Origin: UBA6624 sp964343345 [NCBI: uncultured bacterium]
GTDB taxonomy: Bacteria; UBP7; UBA6624
Direction of reading: 5' to 3'
Assembly (NCBI GenBank): GCA_964343345.1
Contig: CAYFJE010000004.1
Coordinates: forward strand, 1-32,659
DNA: 32,659 nt
Of the stretch, positions 1 to 7,690 are shown piece by piece; position 1 is the first letter of the stretch; each line of letters begins with the position of its first letter. The position numbers and the translations under genes are program-made. The notes under the pieces were generated by a model. It worked only from the letters and a program-made list of their open reading frames with translations. It was not told the origin of the DNA and made no database searches.

Positions 1-2
1 TT

Positions 3-593
3 CTCCCAAAATACCGTGGATCTTCACCAATTCAAAGAGCCATGATTTCAGGAGATAAGAAAATTGGAGTTTCTTGGATGAGGTTAGTTGAAGAATTAGA
101 TGCTGGTCCCATCGCTTTTCAAGGAAGTGTCGATGTTGATTACAAAAATCAAAAAGATAATTACAGTTCTGTAAAAAATAAAATTTCTATTGTTGGTTCG
201 AATCTTTTAGTTAAAAATTGGGAATCTATTTTTAAATCGGAGTTGAAATTCAAAAAACAGATCGGAAAAGCCACATGGGCAGACAGGATTGGCAAAGAAG
301 ACAGGGTTCTTGATTTTATGAAAACCGCTGAAAGTCTAAACAACATCATAAAAGCTTTAGACCCCTCTCCAGGGGCAAGATGTAGACATGATGATGGTTG
401 GGTTATTTTTAAAGACAGTTCTTTTTCAAATGATTTTGAACTTATGCCTGGAAGTGTGGATATCGAAGGGGATTCTTTGGTTGTGGGAACTGCAAAAGGG
501 GTTTTGGTAATTGGATGTGTTGTTCCTGATGGAAGAAAACCCATGTCTGGAAAAGATTTTTTAAACAGTAGGCCAAATGCAAAATTTAACTGA
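3..593 (+). CDS. fmt: Methionyl-tRNA formyltransferase, C-terminal two-thirds (5' end outside window)
   Basis: Formylates initiator Met-tRNA using 10-formyl-tetrahydrofolate. The frame is open from base 3 and reads LPKYRGSSPIQRAMISGD before the first in-window ATG at 42. That is the Fmt catalytic-domain signature (family: LLPxyRGaaPIq), so the gene enters from the left edge and 42 is not its start. The LDAGPI motif supplies the catalytic Asp. The C-terminal tRNA-binding domain begins near ATWADRIGKEDRVLDF and is complete, followed by the SPGAR segment. It overlaps the next gene by 17 nt. The fmt - PASTA protein - rpe order resembles the priA/def/fmt/rsmB/kinase/rpe neighbourhood of many bacteria, with rsmB missing here. 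Confidence 0.93.
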   Translation, partial: LPKYRGSSPIQRAMISGDKKIGVSWMRLVEELDAGPIAFQGSVDVDYKNQKDNYSSVKNKISIVGSNLLVKNWESIFKSELKFKKQIGKATWADRIGKEDRVLDFMKTAESLNNIIKALDPSPGARCRHDDGWVIFKDSSFSNDFELMPGSVDIEGDSLVVGTAKGVLVIGCVVPDGRKPMSGKDFLNSRPNAKFN

Positions 594-2313
594 AGTAAAA
601 ATAATCAAAGAGATTTTTAGAAATCATGAATTTAGATTTTATAAGGGCTTTTTTGAGAAAAAAAGAGTTTTTGTTTGGGCTGTTAGAAGTCCAAATTTTT
701 CTTGGAAATCTTCAGAAAAGAATTTTCAAAAGCTTATAAACAAACCTATTTCCAATGTTTTAACTTTAAGAAGTCTTCATTCTTTCAGGGGAGAATATAG
801 GTTTGTATTGGATGGTTTAAATCATTTTCGTTCATTTAAAGATTGGATTAAGGAAAAACCTTCTTATACAGAAAGATTAAAAATCTCTTCTGCAATTCTT
901 CGTTCTATTTCTGGATTACATTCAAAAGGTTTTTCTCATTGTCATCTTGAGGAAGATTCTTTTTTCATTTGTGATGAAAATGCTTATGTTGTGGATTTTC
1001 CGGTAAAAAAAATGTATTATTCTTCTTTGTTAAATAAAGAAAAAACTTCAGCAAAAAGTTTACTCGGTTTACCTCCAGAAGAAAAAGAAAATCAGAAAAT
1101 TTTTGATATAAAGAATGCCGTTATCTTGATTTTAAAGACACTAACAGGTTCTGTCCCCCCATTGGTTTCTGGAAATTTTGTCATTCCTAAAAGTGTAAAC
1201 AGGAATCTTTCCAATATATTTGAAAGAATTTTAAATGGAGAAGATTCAAAAGTTTTAAATCTTCTTCCCAAACTTATGGGAAGATTAGCGATGATTGCAG
1301 AAGAAGAAAATAGTTTGGTTGAGGGAAGTGTTTTTAATTATGTTTCAATATTTAGTAGAAAGTATTTAGAGCCATTTTCCAGAATTTTATTAACTATAGC
1401 AAGCATTTGGGCATCTTTTGAGGTTTTGTATTTGTTAGGTTTCAATCATATTGATTCCCGTGTTCCGAATGTTGTTGGGGAGACAGAAAGTATAGGTTAT
1501 TCAAAATTGGAATCCAAAGGTTTTGATGTAAAGGTTGTTGGTTTTGATGTTGATAACAATTTAGACAAAGGGTTAATATCAAAAACAAATCCTTCAGCTG
1601 GATCTAGTTTGAAAAAAGGAAGTGTTATTAATGTTTGGATTAGTGCAGGGACGCTAGAGAACATAGTTCCTGATTTTTCAAAACTTACATTAAATGAGTA
1701 TTTTTCGAAATTGATCGAGATAAACATTTGGCCTACTGAAATTAACATAATTAAAAGCAATCAATTTTCAGAAGGAGAAATAAGTTCAACAAAACCAAAT
1801 CCAGGATCTAAGATGAATCAAGGAGATTCTTTTTCAATTAACATATATTCATCTTTAGAAAAAAAGTTATTTAATTTTCCAAATTTTGAAAATAAATCTA
1901 TCGAAAATTCTAAAAAGATTTTAAAAAATGATGGATTTAAGATCAATGGGGCAATAAGAACAAAAAGATATTTAGATCCAGGTATTAATAATCAGAAGAT
2001 AATTTATCAATTTCCGCAAAAAAATGCATCTGTTCCTTTGAGTATTGACCATGATTTATTGTTTATTCTTAAAGAGTCACGAAACTGGAATTTCAATATT
2101 AATGAGTTGCCTAGTTGGGTTGAAACCGGAGGAATCCAAATTGTTATAAAATATGGTTCGAAAGTTGAAATGTGGGAAGAACCATACACAAAAGGCTTAA
2201 GGCATCCTTCTTTTGAAAACAAGTTTAAACAGATATTAAATGAAAATAATATGCCTATATTTCTTACAATTAGTCAAGGCGGAAAATTAGCTTGGAGTTC
2301 TTATTTTGAATGA
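577..2313 (+). CDS. Membrane-anchored pseudokinase with three PASTA repeats
   Basis: 578 aa. Residues about 1-200 follow the bacterial Ser/Thr kinase pattern in degenerate form. The catalytic-loop region reads GFSHCHLEEDSFF (about 118-130) where active kinases have HRDLKPxN, the DFG position is DFP (140-142), and LGLPPEE with DIKNA (about 163-180) replaces the APE/F-helix region. No glycine loop or VAIK lysine is visible, so catalysis is unlikely. One membrane span lies at about 266-288. Three PASTA-like units follow at about 295-358, 362-426 and 432-499 (VPNVVG...NPSAGSSLKKGSVINV is the clearest), then an unrecognised tail of about 80 residues. PASTA domains usually bind muropeptides or lipid II on the outer face, so a wall-sensing or scaffold role is inferred. 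It overlaps rpe by 4 nt (ATGA), indicating translational coupling. Confidence 0.8.
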   Translation: MQNLTEVKIIKEIFRNHEFRFYKGFFEKKRVFVWAVRSPNFSWKSSEKNFQKLINKPISNVLTLRSLHSFRGEYRFVLDGLNHFRSFKDWIKEKPSYTERLKISSAILRSISGLHSKGFSHCHLEEDSFFICDENAYVVDFPVKKMYYSSLLNKEKTSAKSLLGLPPEEKENQKIFDIKNAVILILKTLTGSVPPLVSGNFVIPKSVNRNLSNIFERILNGEDSKVLNLLPKLMGRLAMIAEEENSLVEGSVFNYVSIFSRKYLEPFSRILLTIASIWASFEVLYLLGFNHIDSRVPNVVGETESIGYSKLESKGFDVKVVGFDVDNNLDKGLISKTNPSAGSSLKKGSVINVWISAGTLENIVPDFSKLTLNEYFSKLIEINIWPTEINIIKSNQFSEGEISSTKPNPGSKMNQGDSFSINIYSSLEKKLFNFPNFENKSIENSKKILKNDGFKINGAIRTKRYLDPGINNQKIIYQFPQKNASVPLSIDHDLLFILKESRNWNFNINELPSWVETGGIQIVIKYGSKVEMWEEPYTKGLRHPSFENKFKQILNENNMPIFLTISQGGKLAWSSYFE

Positions 2314-2957
2314 AAATAGCACCTTCTATTTTAGGTTGTGATTATTTAAATCTTGGAAAAGAGGTTTCCTCTGTTGTCAATGGTGGGGCAGATTGGATTC
2401 ATGTTGATGTTATGGATGGGAAGTTCGTTCCAAATATAAGTATAGGGATTCCAATAGTCGAATCTTTAACTAAAATTGAGTGTTTCCAAGATGTTCATTT
2501 GATGATTGATTCTCCAGAGAATTATGTTGAAAAATTTGTTGAAGCAGGTGCAGATGCTGTTTCATTCCATGTTGAATCAACACAAGAAACAAGCAATATA
2601 ATTGATGCTCTTAATTCAAGTTCTTGTCTTTCTGGTATAGCTATCAACCCCGATACAGAAGTTGAGAGTATTTACAAGTATTTACACAGGATAAGCTACA
2701 TTGTGGTTATGTCTGTTTTTCCTGGTTTTGGAGGTCAGAAATTTATTGAAAAAACTCCTGAAAGAGTTCAGAATCTGAATTCATTTAGAAAACAAAATGG
2801 TTTAGATTTTGAAATTGAAATTGATGGTGGAGTTACAAAAGAAAATGCAAAAATTTTGTTCAACTCAGGAGCTGACATCCTTGTTTCAGGTTCAGGAATA
2901 TTTAAACACGAATCACCTGCTGAAGCTGTTAAGGAGATTAGAGGTATGTGTTCTTGA
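2310..2957 (+). CDS. rpe: Ribulose-phosphate 3-epimerase
   Basis: Interconverts ribulose-5-phosphate and xylulose-5-phosphate in the cytosolic pentose phosphate pathway. 215 aa, the normal length for this TIM barrel. Hallmarks in order: PSILGCDYLNLG, WIHVDVMDGKFVPN (metal-binding His and catalytic Asp), DVHLMID, VSFHVES, GIAINPDT, VMSVFPGFGGQKF, EIDGGVTKENA and the phosphate-binding VSGSGIFK. All the expected metal and catalytic positions appear present. The ATG lies inside the stop of the preceding PASTA gene, and its own end overlaps metK, so it sits in the middle of a tightly coupled plus-strand operon. Confidence 0.95.
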   Translation: MKIAPSILGCDYLNLGKEVSSVVNGGADWIHVDVMDGKFVPNISIGIPIVESLTKIECFQDVHLMIDSPENYVEKFVEAGADAVSFHVESTQETSNIIDALNSSSCLSGIAINPDTEVESIYKYLHRISYIVVMSVFPGFGGQKFIEKTPERVQNLNSFRKQNGLDFEIEIDGGVTKENAKILFNSGADILVSGSGIFKHESPAEAVKEIRGMCS

Positions 2958-4084
2958 AGATATTTACTAGTGAATCTGTTACGGAAGGGCATCCAGATAA
3001 ACTGGCTGATAAACTTTCAGACAGTTTTTTAGATTTTGCTTTGTCTCTTTCAAAAGATAGATCAAATGTGAAAGCTGCAATAGAAACCATGTTTACCGGC
3101 AGAAAAGTTATTGTTGCGGGGGAGGTTTCAGAATTTCTTTTACAGCAAGTCAGAAAAGAATCTAGAAATTTAGTCAATAAAGTTTTGAAAGATGTTGGTT
3201 ATTCCGATGAATCTTTCGGTATCCCTTTAGATGAACTTGAGATTGTTGAAGATATCAAAAAACAAACACAAGAGCTTGCTAAACCCCATAGTTTTATTCA
3301 AAATAAAGAGGTTTCTGGAGATCAAGGAATGATGTGTGGTTTTGCTTGTCTTGAGACAGATGTTTGGATGCCTGCAGCAATTTCATGGTCTCATGATCTA
3401 GCAAAAAGATTAACTGAAGTTCGTAAAAATAAAAAACTTCCTTGGCTCAGGCCTGATGGAAAAACACAAGTAACGGTTTCTTACGAGGATGGTGTTCCAT
3501 TTGTTCATACTGTTGTTTTGTCGACTCAACATGAGCGAGGTCTAGATTTGGATTTTTTAAGGAAAGAATTACAAGAAAAAGTTATTGATCCAGTTTTGTC
3601 TAAGAAAATGACTCATAAAAGTATATTGAAGATTCAGAACTCCGGACCCTGGTCAGAAGGGGGACCAGTAGCAGATACGGGTTTAACAGGCAGGAAAATA
3701 ACAGTCGATACATATGGAGGTTATGTTCCTAATGGAGGAGGAGCTTTTAGTGGAAAAGATCCAAGTAAAGTCGATAGGTCTGGAGCTTATTATGCTAGGT
3801 TTGCTGCAGTAAAAAGCCTTGAAGAATTCAAAGCAGAAGAGTTAACTAAAGTAGAAATACAGGTTGCTTATGCAATTCATGAAACTGAGCCTATTTCTTT
3901 TTTTGTGGAAACTGGGAGAAATGATTTAAATTTGAAAGTTGAGAATTTTGTGAAAGATTTGAATTGGGATTTGTATAGCATCAATAAGAAGTTGGATTTA
4001 TGGAATAGAAATTATGAGCCATTGTCTTGCTATGGCCATTTTGGAAGAAAGGATTTGGATTTGCCTTGGGATCCTTCTAATTAA
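2948..4084 (+). CDS. metK: S-adenosylmethionine synthetase
   Basis: Makes S-adenosylmethionine from ATP and methionine. Motifs: TSESVTEGHPDKLADKLSD at the N terminus, GDQGMMCGFACLET (usually GDQGxMFGYA, so F to C), the glycine-rich TGLTGRKITVDTYGG, then GGGAFSGKDPSKVDRSGAYYAR and CYGHFGRKDLDLPWDP near the end. Full length. Two starts are possible: GTG at 2948, used here (AAGGAG 10 nt upstream), and TTG at 2954 (GAGG 9 nt upstream). The latter gives MKIFTSES, the more typical family N terminus. It overlaps rpe by 10 nt, and its TAA shares one base with the ATG of the next gene. Association with TusA and desulfurase-like genes suggests a sulfur-metabolism segment. Confidence 0.95.
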   Translation: MFLKIFTSESVTEGHPDKLADKLSDSFLDFALSLSKDRSNVKAAIETMFTGRKVIVAGEVSEFLLQQVRKESRNLVNKVLKDVGYSDESFGIPLDELEIVEDIKKQTQELAKPHSFIQNKEVSGDQGMMCGFACLETDVWMPAAISWSHDLAKRLTEVRKNKKLPWLRPDGKTQVTVSYEDGVPFVHTVVLSTQHERGLDLDFLRKELQEKVIDPVLSKKMTHKSILKIQNSGPWSEGGPVADTGLTGRKITVDTYGGYVPNGGGAFSGKDPSKVDRSGAYYARFAAVKSLEEFKAEELTKVEIQVAYAIHETEPISFFVETGRNDLNLKVENFVKDLNWDLYSINKKLDLWNRNYEPLSCYGHFGRKDLDLPWDPSN

Positions 4085-5193
4085 TGTGTAAGATTTTTAA
4101 CTTTGATTCTGTCTCAGGTATAAAGGTTTTTAAAAAAGTTAAAGAAAGAGTTTCTTTTTCCTTGGATAGGGTTGCTCCCACGAATCCCTCTTCTAGACAT
4201 TTGCTAGGTCAGGAAACAGCTTCAATTATTGATTCATGTACAAAAGATTTAACTGAATCAATAGGAAAGGGTTTTTCAAATGGAGTTTGGACAAGTTCAG
4301 CAACAGAATGTCACCATCTTATAGCCAATTCAATAAAGCCAAAAAAAATCATAGTCCCAAGAGGTTCACGTTTAAGTTTGGTCAATGCTGCAAAAATATT
4401 ATCAATAAAATATGGATCACAATTTATAACTCCTAAATTTAACCAATCTAACGGTTTTGATTTTTCTGTGTTTGAAAACTTGAATGAAGACGATGTTCTT
4501 TTTGTTGAGGCTTCTTCTTCTGAATTGGGTTTTGTACATGATTTAGAAAAATTGTCTTCAGCTGTTAAAAAGAGCGGAGTTAAAGTTTTAATTGACATAT
4601 CTTCTTCCGCTGGATGGTTAGAGATTAAAAATAAAGTTAATTTTGCAAATTGGGTTTCTCTTTCTTTCTTTAGATTCGGTGGACCTTCAGGTGTCGGTTT
4701 TGTTGCATTAAAAAATAATGATTTAAAACCGATTTTTTCAGGGGTTGAACAAGAAGGTTTGAGAGGAGGTTGTTTACCTTTGAGTTTAATTGAAGGTGCT
4801 TCAATTACTTTTTCTGTTTTTAAACAAGAATTTGAATCTTCGATTAAAAACGATTGGAATGAAGCCATTTCAAAATTAAGATTTTTTTTAAATAACCATT
4901 TGAAAGTTAATGAATTTCTTTTCGAAAGACATCTACCGCATGTTTTATCTTCATGGGCTAATAATATTGATTTAGATGCTTTCAGGATGAATCTCTCTCT
5001 TGAAGGGATTCATATCGGGACAGGCCCTGCATGTATTTCTGGAGCTGGTAAAAAAAGTGAAACTCTTGAGGATTTAAATATTCCAACAAGAGAAAGCCTT
5101 CTTGTTTCTCCAGATTTAGATTTGAAAATTGAAGATTTGGAATACCTCTATGAAAAATTTGAAAAAGCATGGAAAAATGCAAAAATTATATAA
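4084..5193 (+). CDS. Class V aminotransferase-fold protein, cysteine desulfurase-like, lacking the PLP lysine
   Basis: 369 aa with the NifS/IscS order of motifs: NPSSRHLLGQ near 34-43, WTSSATECHH (69-78; family FTSGATExxN), EASSSELGFVHDL (family NNExGxxqpi), IDISSSAGW (170-178, with the PLP-contacting Asp kept), SFFRFGGPSGVGFV (194-207), GLRGG, and GTGPACISG (312-320) matching the catalytic-Cys loop GSACSS, with C317 kept. In active members the SFFR position is S-x-H-K, where Lys forms the Schiff base; here it is F196-R197. The His that stacks on PLP also appears replaced (R96). It is probably not a normal PLP enzyme; a sulfur-relay or regulatory role with the following TusA-like protein is inference. 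It overlaps that gene by 17 nt. Confidence 0.8.
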   Translation: MCKIFNFDSVSGIKVFKKVKERVSFSLDRVAPTNPSSRHLLGQETASIIDSCTKDLTESIGKGFSNGVWTSSATECHHLIANSIKPKKIIVPRGSRLSLVNAAKILSIKYGSQFITPKFNQSNGFDFSVFENLNEDDVLFVEASSSELGFVHDLEKLSSAVKKSGVKVLIDISSSAGWLEIKNKVNFANWVSLSFFRFGGPSGVGFVALKNNDLKPIFSGVEQEGLRGGCLPLSLIEGASITFSVFKQEFESSIKNDWNEAISKLRFFLNNHLKVNEFLFERHLPHVLSSWANNIDLDAFRMNLSLEGIHIGTGPACISGAGKKSETLEDLNIPTRESLLVSPDLDLKIEDLEYLYEKFEKAWKNAKII

Positions 5194-5410
5194 ATTAGAT
5201 ACTAGAGGTTTGCTTTGTCCTCTTCCTATAATTAGGTTAAAAAAACTTGTTGAGAGTTTGGAAGAAAATTATATTGTTAGGCTTGTTTCTGATGATCCTG
5301 TTTCGGATATTGATGTTCCTGCATGGTGCATTAACAACAATCAAGAATTAATAAGTACAAAAAAAAGAGGAAAAGATTTCATTTTCAGCATAAAGATAAG
5401 AATTTTGTGA
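5177..5410 (+). CDS. TusA/SirA-family sulfur carrier protein
   Basis: 77 aa from ATG 5177, giving MQKLYKLDTRGLLCPLPIIRLKKL. The DTRGLLCPLPI segment is the TusA signature CPxP, whose Cys carries the persulfide in 2-thiouridine and other sulfur-transfer pathways. An in-frame ATG at 5129 exists but would add 16 residues with no family counterpart and lies deep inside the previous gene, so it is rejected as the start. TusA normally receives sulfur from a cysteine desulfurase; the gene just upstream is a desulfurase homologue with a broken PLP site. The tail (DFIFSIKIRIL) fits the last beta strand. It is the last gene of the plus-strand operon, with an intrinsic terminator about 90 bp downstream. 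Confidence 0.85.
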   Translation: MQKLYKLDTRGLLCPLPIIRLKKLVESLEENYIVRLVSDDPVSDIDVPAWCINNNQELISTKKRGKDFIFSIKIRIL

Positions 5411-5442
5411 AACTTTCTGTATTTTAGATTAGTATAGTACTT

Positions 5443-5527
5443 AAATACTTCGGTTAATGAGGGCTAAACCGAGTATTTGCCTAGTTTTACCTGGGTGGGG
5501 AGAGTCTTAGGGCTCTCCCTTTTTTTT
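5443..5527 (+). ncRNA. Candidate small RNA or structured 3' UTR: three tandem hairpins
   Basis: Hairpin 1 pairs 5443-5455 with 5467-5478 (12 bp, one bulged T at 5449) around an 11-nt loop, AATGAGGGCTA. Hairpin 2 pairs CCTAG (5480-5484) with CTGGG (5491-5495). Hairpin 3 is the intrinsic terminator at 5498-5519. A TATAGT box at 5433-5438 would start transcription about where hairpin 1 begins, but no good -35 is seen. Either a small RNA of about 85 nt or a stabilised operon 3' end would fit. No match to a known RNA family is recognised. Confidence 0.25.
5498..5527 (+). terminator. Rho-independent terminator of the fmt-tusA operon
   Basis: A perfect 7-bp stem, GGGAGAG (5498-5504) with CTCTCCC (5513-5519), 8-nt loop, then eight T residues (5520-5527). 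It acts on the plus strand only, since no T tract follows on the other strand. It overlaps the 3' end of the convergent minus-strand gene, whose last codons and TAA (5507-5509) lie within the hairpin. Confidence 0.9.
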
Positions 5528-6481
5528 GTTAATTTTTATTATTGAAATAATTCCAATTGGAAAACCTACCCATAACGTTGCTACCCTAGTCAAGAATGTT
5601 CCGTTAGTAGCAATTTTTGTTTCCATCCCAGTTGAAACAAATAAGTTTGTTAGCGTGATTTCAGTTGCTCCAAGCCCTCCTGGAACAAAGGAAAGAGCTC
5701 CAGCGAGCATCGAAGATGAGTAAAACCTTGTCGCCATTGTGGCATTCTCTATAAAACTAAATGGAATTTCAGCACCAATAGCTTTTAAGCATAATAGACA
5801 TGTTATTCCTTCTAAAACCCATGCAAGCCAACCCCATGCTACAAGTCTAAATAAATTTTCTTTTAAGAGATTTAATGTTTTTGAAAAAGTTTCGAAAAAA
5901 TCTTTTTTTGATTTAATTGAATTTGATTGGTTTATTATCTTTTTTCCTAGGATCTTTCCCAAAAAAAATAAACATATTGCAGTAATTAAGCCAAAAGCCA
6001 ATGAAGCAATTATCATTTGAGTTGAATTCTCGTAAAAGTATTTATTGTTATTCGTGAACAAGTAAGCGAAAATTGGAAAAGATAGAATTGCTACACCAGC
6101 AACATCGCTAGTTCTTTCTATCCAGATGATAGGCATGCTTTTCCTTGCAGGTATTTTTGATAATTGATATAAATGTAAGCTTTTTGAAATCTCACCAATT
6201 TTTCCAGGAGTAAATGTGTAAAAAAATCCTGAAAAAAAAGATAAAAAAGATTTTGAAATATTGATTTTTTCACCACTTTTATTAAGAAGCCAATGCCATC
6301 TATAAGCTCTTAAAAGATAATTTAAAAATGCAAAAAATATTCCAGTTAAAACTAGATAAGGATTGAAATTTTCAATTGTTTCAAGATTTTTTATGTCCGA
6401 TTTAAAAACCCAAATAGCATATAGAGATATTGCGATTGCAGTATAGGTCCAAACCAGTTTTATTTTATTCATATATTGCAT
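5507..6481 (-). CDS. Integral membrane protein, YbhN/UPF0104 (lysylphosphatidylglycerol synthase TM-region family)
   Basis: 324 aa with about eight hydrophobic spans (e.g. LVWTYTAIAISLYAIWVF at the N terminus and VATLWVGFPIGIISIIKI at the C terminus). Family-like motifs are YLLRAYRWHWLL after the second span, FTPGKIGEISKSLHL, the WIERTSDVAG segment, and SFVPGGLGATEITLTNLF, which matches the PGGLGxxE signature of this family. Members are flippase-like membrane proteins or the membrane half of aminoacyl-phosphatidylglycerol synthases; no soluble transferase domain is present. The substrate cannot be told. Start ATG 6481, or ATG 6472 three codons later; both overlap the upstream methyltransferase. 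It is the last gene of the long minus-strand operon, and its end lies inside the opposing terminator. Confidence 0.8.
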   Translation of the reverse strand: MQYMNKIKLVWTYTAIAISLYAIWVFKSDIKNLETIENFNPYLVLTGIFFAFLNYLLRAYRWHWLLNKSGEKINISKSFLSFFSGFFYTFTPGKIGEISKSLHLYQLSKIPARKSMPIIWIERTSDVAGVAILSFPIFAYLFTNNNKYFYENSTQMIIASLAFGLITAICLFFLGKILGKKIINQSNSIKSKKDFFETFSKTLNLLKENLFRLVAWGWLAWVLEGITCLLCLKAIGAEIPFSFIENATMATRFYSSSMLAGALSFVPGGLGATEITLTNLFVSTGMETKIATNGTFLTRVATLWVGFPIGIISIIKINKKKGEP

Positions 6482-7241
6482 ATGCTACCCTTGAGCCCTG
6501 TCCATGTGACCATCTGGCTGGATTTGGCAAAGGAGGGTGTTTTTCGTATTCGACTTTTATTATGACTTTTTTTGATATTTTTAAAGATTTTTTTATAAGA
6601 TTTTTTGTTGGCCAGTTTTTTAATGCAAGTTCTCTAAGCGGCAGCATATCGTCTGATTTAAATTTGGGTTTTATAAACATTGGAGAAAAGCAAACTGCAT
6701 CAAAATTTTTGTTTGAATTTTCTATATATTCTTCATTGTCAATACATTTTGTTTTTATGTTTTTTGCTGCTTTTCTTATAAATTTTGGATATTCTTTATT
6801 TTCTTGACATTTTTTTAGGCCTTCTGAAGTTATGAGATGTATAAATCTATCTTTTTCTAAACCTAAAACTTTCGTATCGCATGATGCAAGAACTAATGCA
6901 TCATGTGCCATTCCAAGATTAGCATCTAGTATTTTCATTCCTTTTTTAGGCTCAACACTTCTGTAAAGATGATCTGGAAGGTTGTTTCTTAATGACGCAA
7001 TTCGGATTTTAGACATTCCAGGATGCCAACTCCATATTCTTTCGTTTGGAGTATAGGATTTTAGACCTTTTTTTTGATCTATTATCAGGATGGGCATTTT
7101 CGAGTTTTCTCTAGATATCTTTTTAAGTGTTTTTTCTTTCCTTTCTACATATTCAGCAGAAAATTGTTTTGAAATCTTTATTGCTTTTTCAACTTCTTCT
7201 TCAGTCGGTTTTGATTTTGTGCTTATTACCCATTGATTCAT
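6465..7241 (-). CDS. Class I SAM-dependent methyltransferase, RsmJ/YpiP-like (PF04445 type)
   Basis: 258 aa. The SAM-binding region is KKGMKILDANLGMAHDALVLAS followed by VLGLEKDRFIHLITSEGL, resembling the LDATAGLGxDAxVLAS...LERxPxxxxLL pattern of RsmJ (16S rRNA m2G1516) and Bacillus YpiP. The catalytic strip reads FDAVCFSPMF where the family has a DPM(F/Y) motif, so Asp is replaced by Ser. Asn also replaces the usual residue before LG. The target may be rRNA, but the changed motif leaves activity and substrate open. It lies 5 nt after moaC and overlaps the YbhN-like gene by 17 nt, so it is co-transcribed with the molybdopterin genes. No functional link to them is known to me. Confidence 0.65.
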   Translation of the reverse strand: MNQWVISTKSKPTEEEVEKAIKISKQFSAEYVERKEKTLKKISRENSKMPILIIDQKKGLKSYTPNERIWSWHPGMSKIRIASLRNNLPDHLYRSVEPKKGMKILDANLGMAHDALVLASCDTKVLGLEKDRFIHLITSEGLKKCQENKEYPKFIRKAAKNIKTKCIDNEEYIENSNKNFDAVCFSPMFIKPKFKSDDMLPLRELALKNWPTKNLIKKSLKISKKVIIKVEYEKHPPLPNPARWSHGQGSRVAYAIYE

Positions 7242-7246
7242 TGAAT

Positions 7247-7690
7247 TTATTTTGTTTTTTTGAGCAATTTTATGTTTTTTATCTCTATTTCCTTAGTTAG
7301 TGATTTTGTCATATCGTAAATATTCAATAATGCAATTGAAACTGCATTTATCGCTTCTATTTCAACCCCTGTCTCAGATTTTGTTAGAACTTCAGATTTG
7401 ACGAAAATAGAATTATTTTTCCATTCTGTGCCTATATCTATTTTTTTTAGGTTGATTTGATGACAAAGGAGCACAAGTTCAGAAGTTTTCTTTGCTGCAT
7501 TGATTCCTGCGATTTTTGCAACACTGAAAATATTACCTTTTTTACTCTTCGGGTCTTTTTTTAACTTCTCTGCAATTTCTTTAGGGAAAGTTATTTCTCC
7601 TTGAGCTATTGCTTTTCGAACAGTTGTTTTTTTTTCAGAAACATCAACCATATTGATATCACCTTGATCATCAAGATGTGTTATTTTCAT
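7247..7690 (-). CDS. moaC: Cyclic pyranopterin monophosphate synthase
   Basis: With MoaA, converts GTP to cyclic pyranopterin monophosphate, the first stage of molybdenum cofactor synthesis. 147 aa. Signature motifs: THLDDQGDINMVDVSEKKTT, AKIAGINAAKKTSELVLLCHQI (family AGIxAAKxTxeLIPLCHPL), and SETGVEIEAINAVSIALLNIYDMTK (family TGVEMEALtAVsvAaLTiYDMcK). All the core His, Lys, Glu and Asp positions are visible. The usual C-terminal KsGGKSG is reduced to LLKKTK, so the tail is truncated. It overlaps moaE by 20 nt. Confidence 0.95.
   Translation of the reverse strand: MKITHLDDQGDINMVDVSEKKTTVRKAIAQGEITFPKEIAEKLKKDPKSKKGNIFSVAKIAGINAAKKTSELVLLCHQINLKKIDIGTEWKNNSIFVKSEVLTKSETGVEIEAINAVSIALLNIYDMTKSLTKEIEIKNIKLLKKTK

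Noticed and set aside
4311-4868. Long open frame of 185 codons on the minus strand opposite the desulfurase-like gene
   Set aside because: It is antisense to a gene with clear family motifs, has no recognisable protein features, and mirrors the codon bias of the real strand.
5129-5176. Longer TusA-like start at ATG 5129
   Set aside because: The extra 16 residues have no counterpart in TusA proteins and lie within the end of the preceding gene; ATG 5177 gives the normal N terminus.
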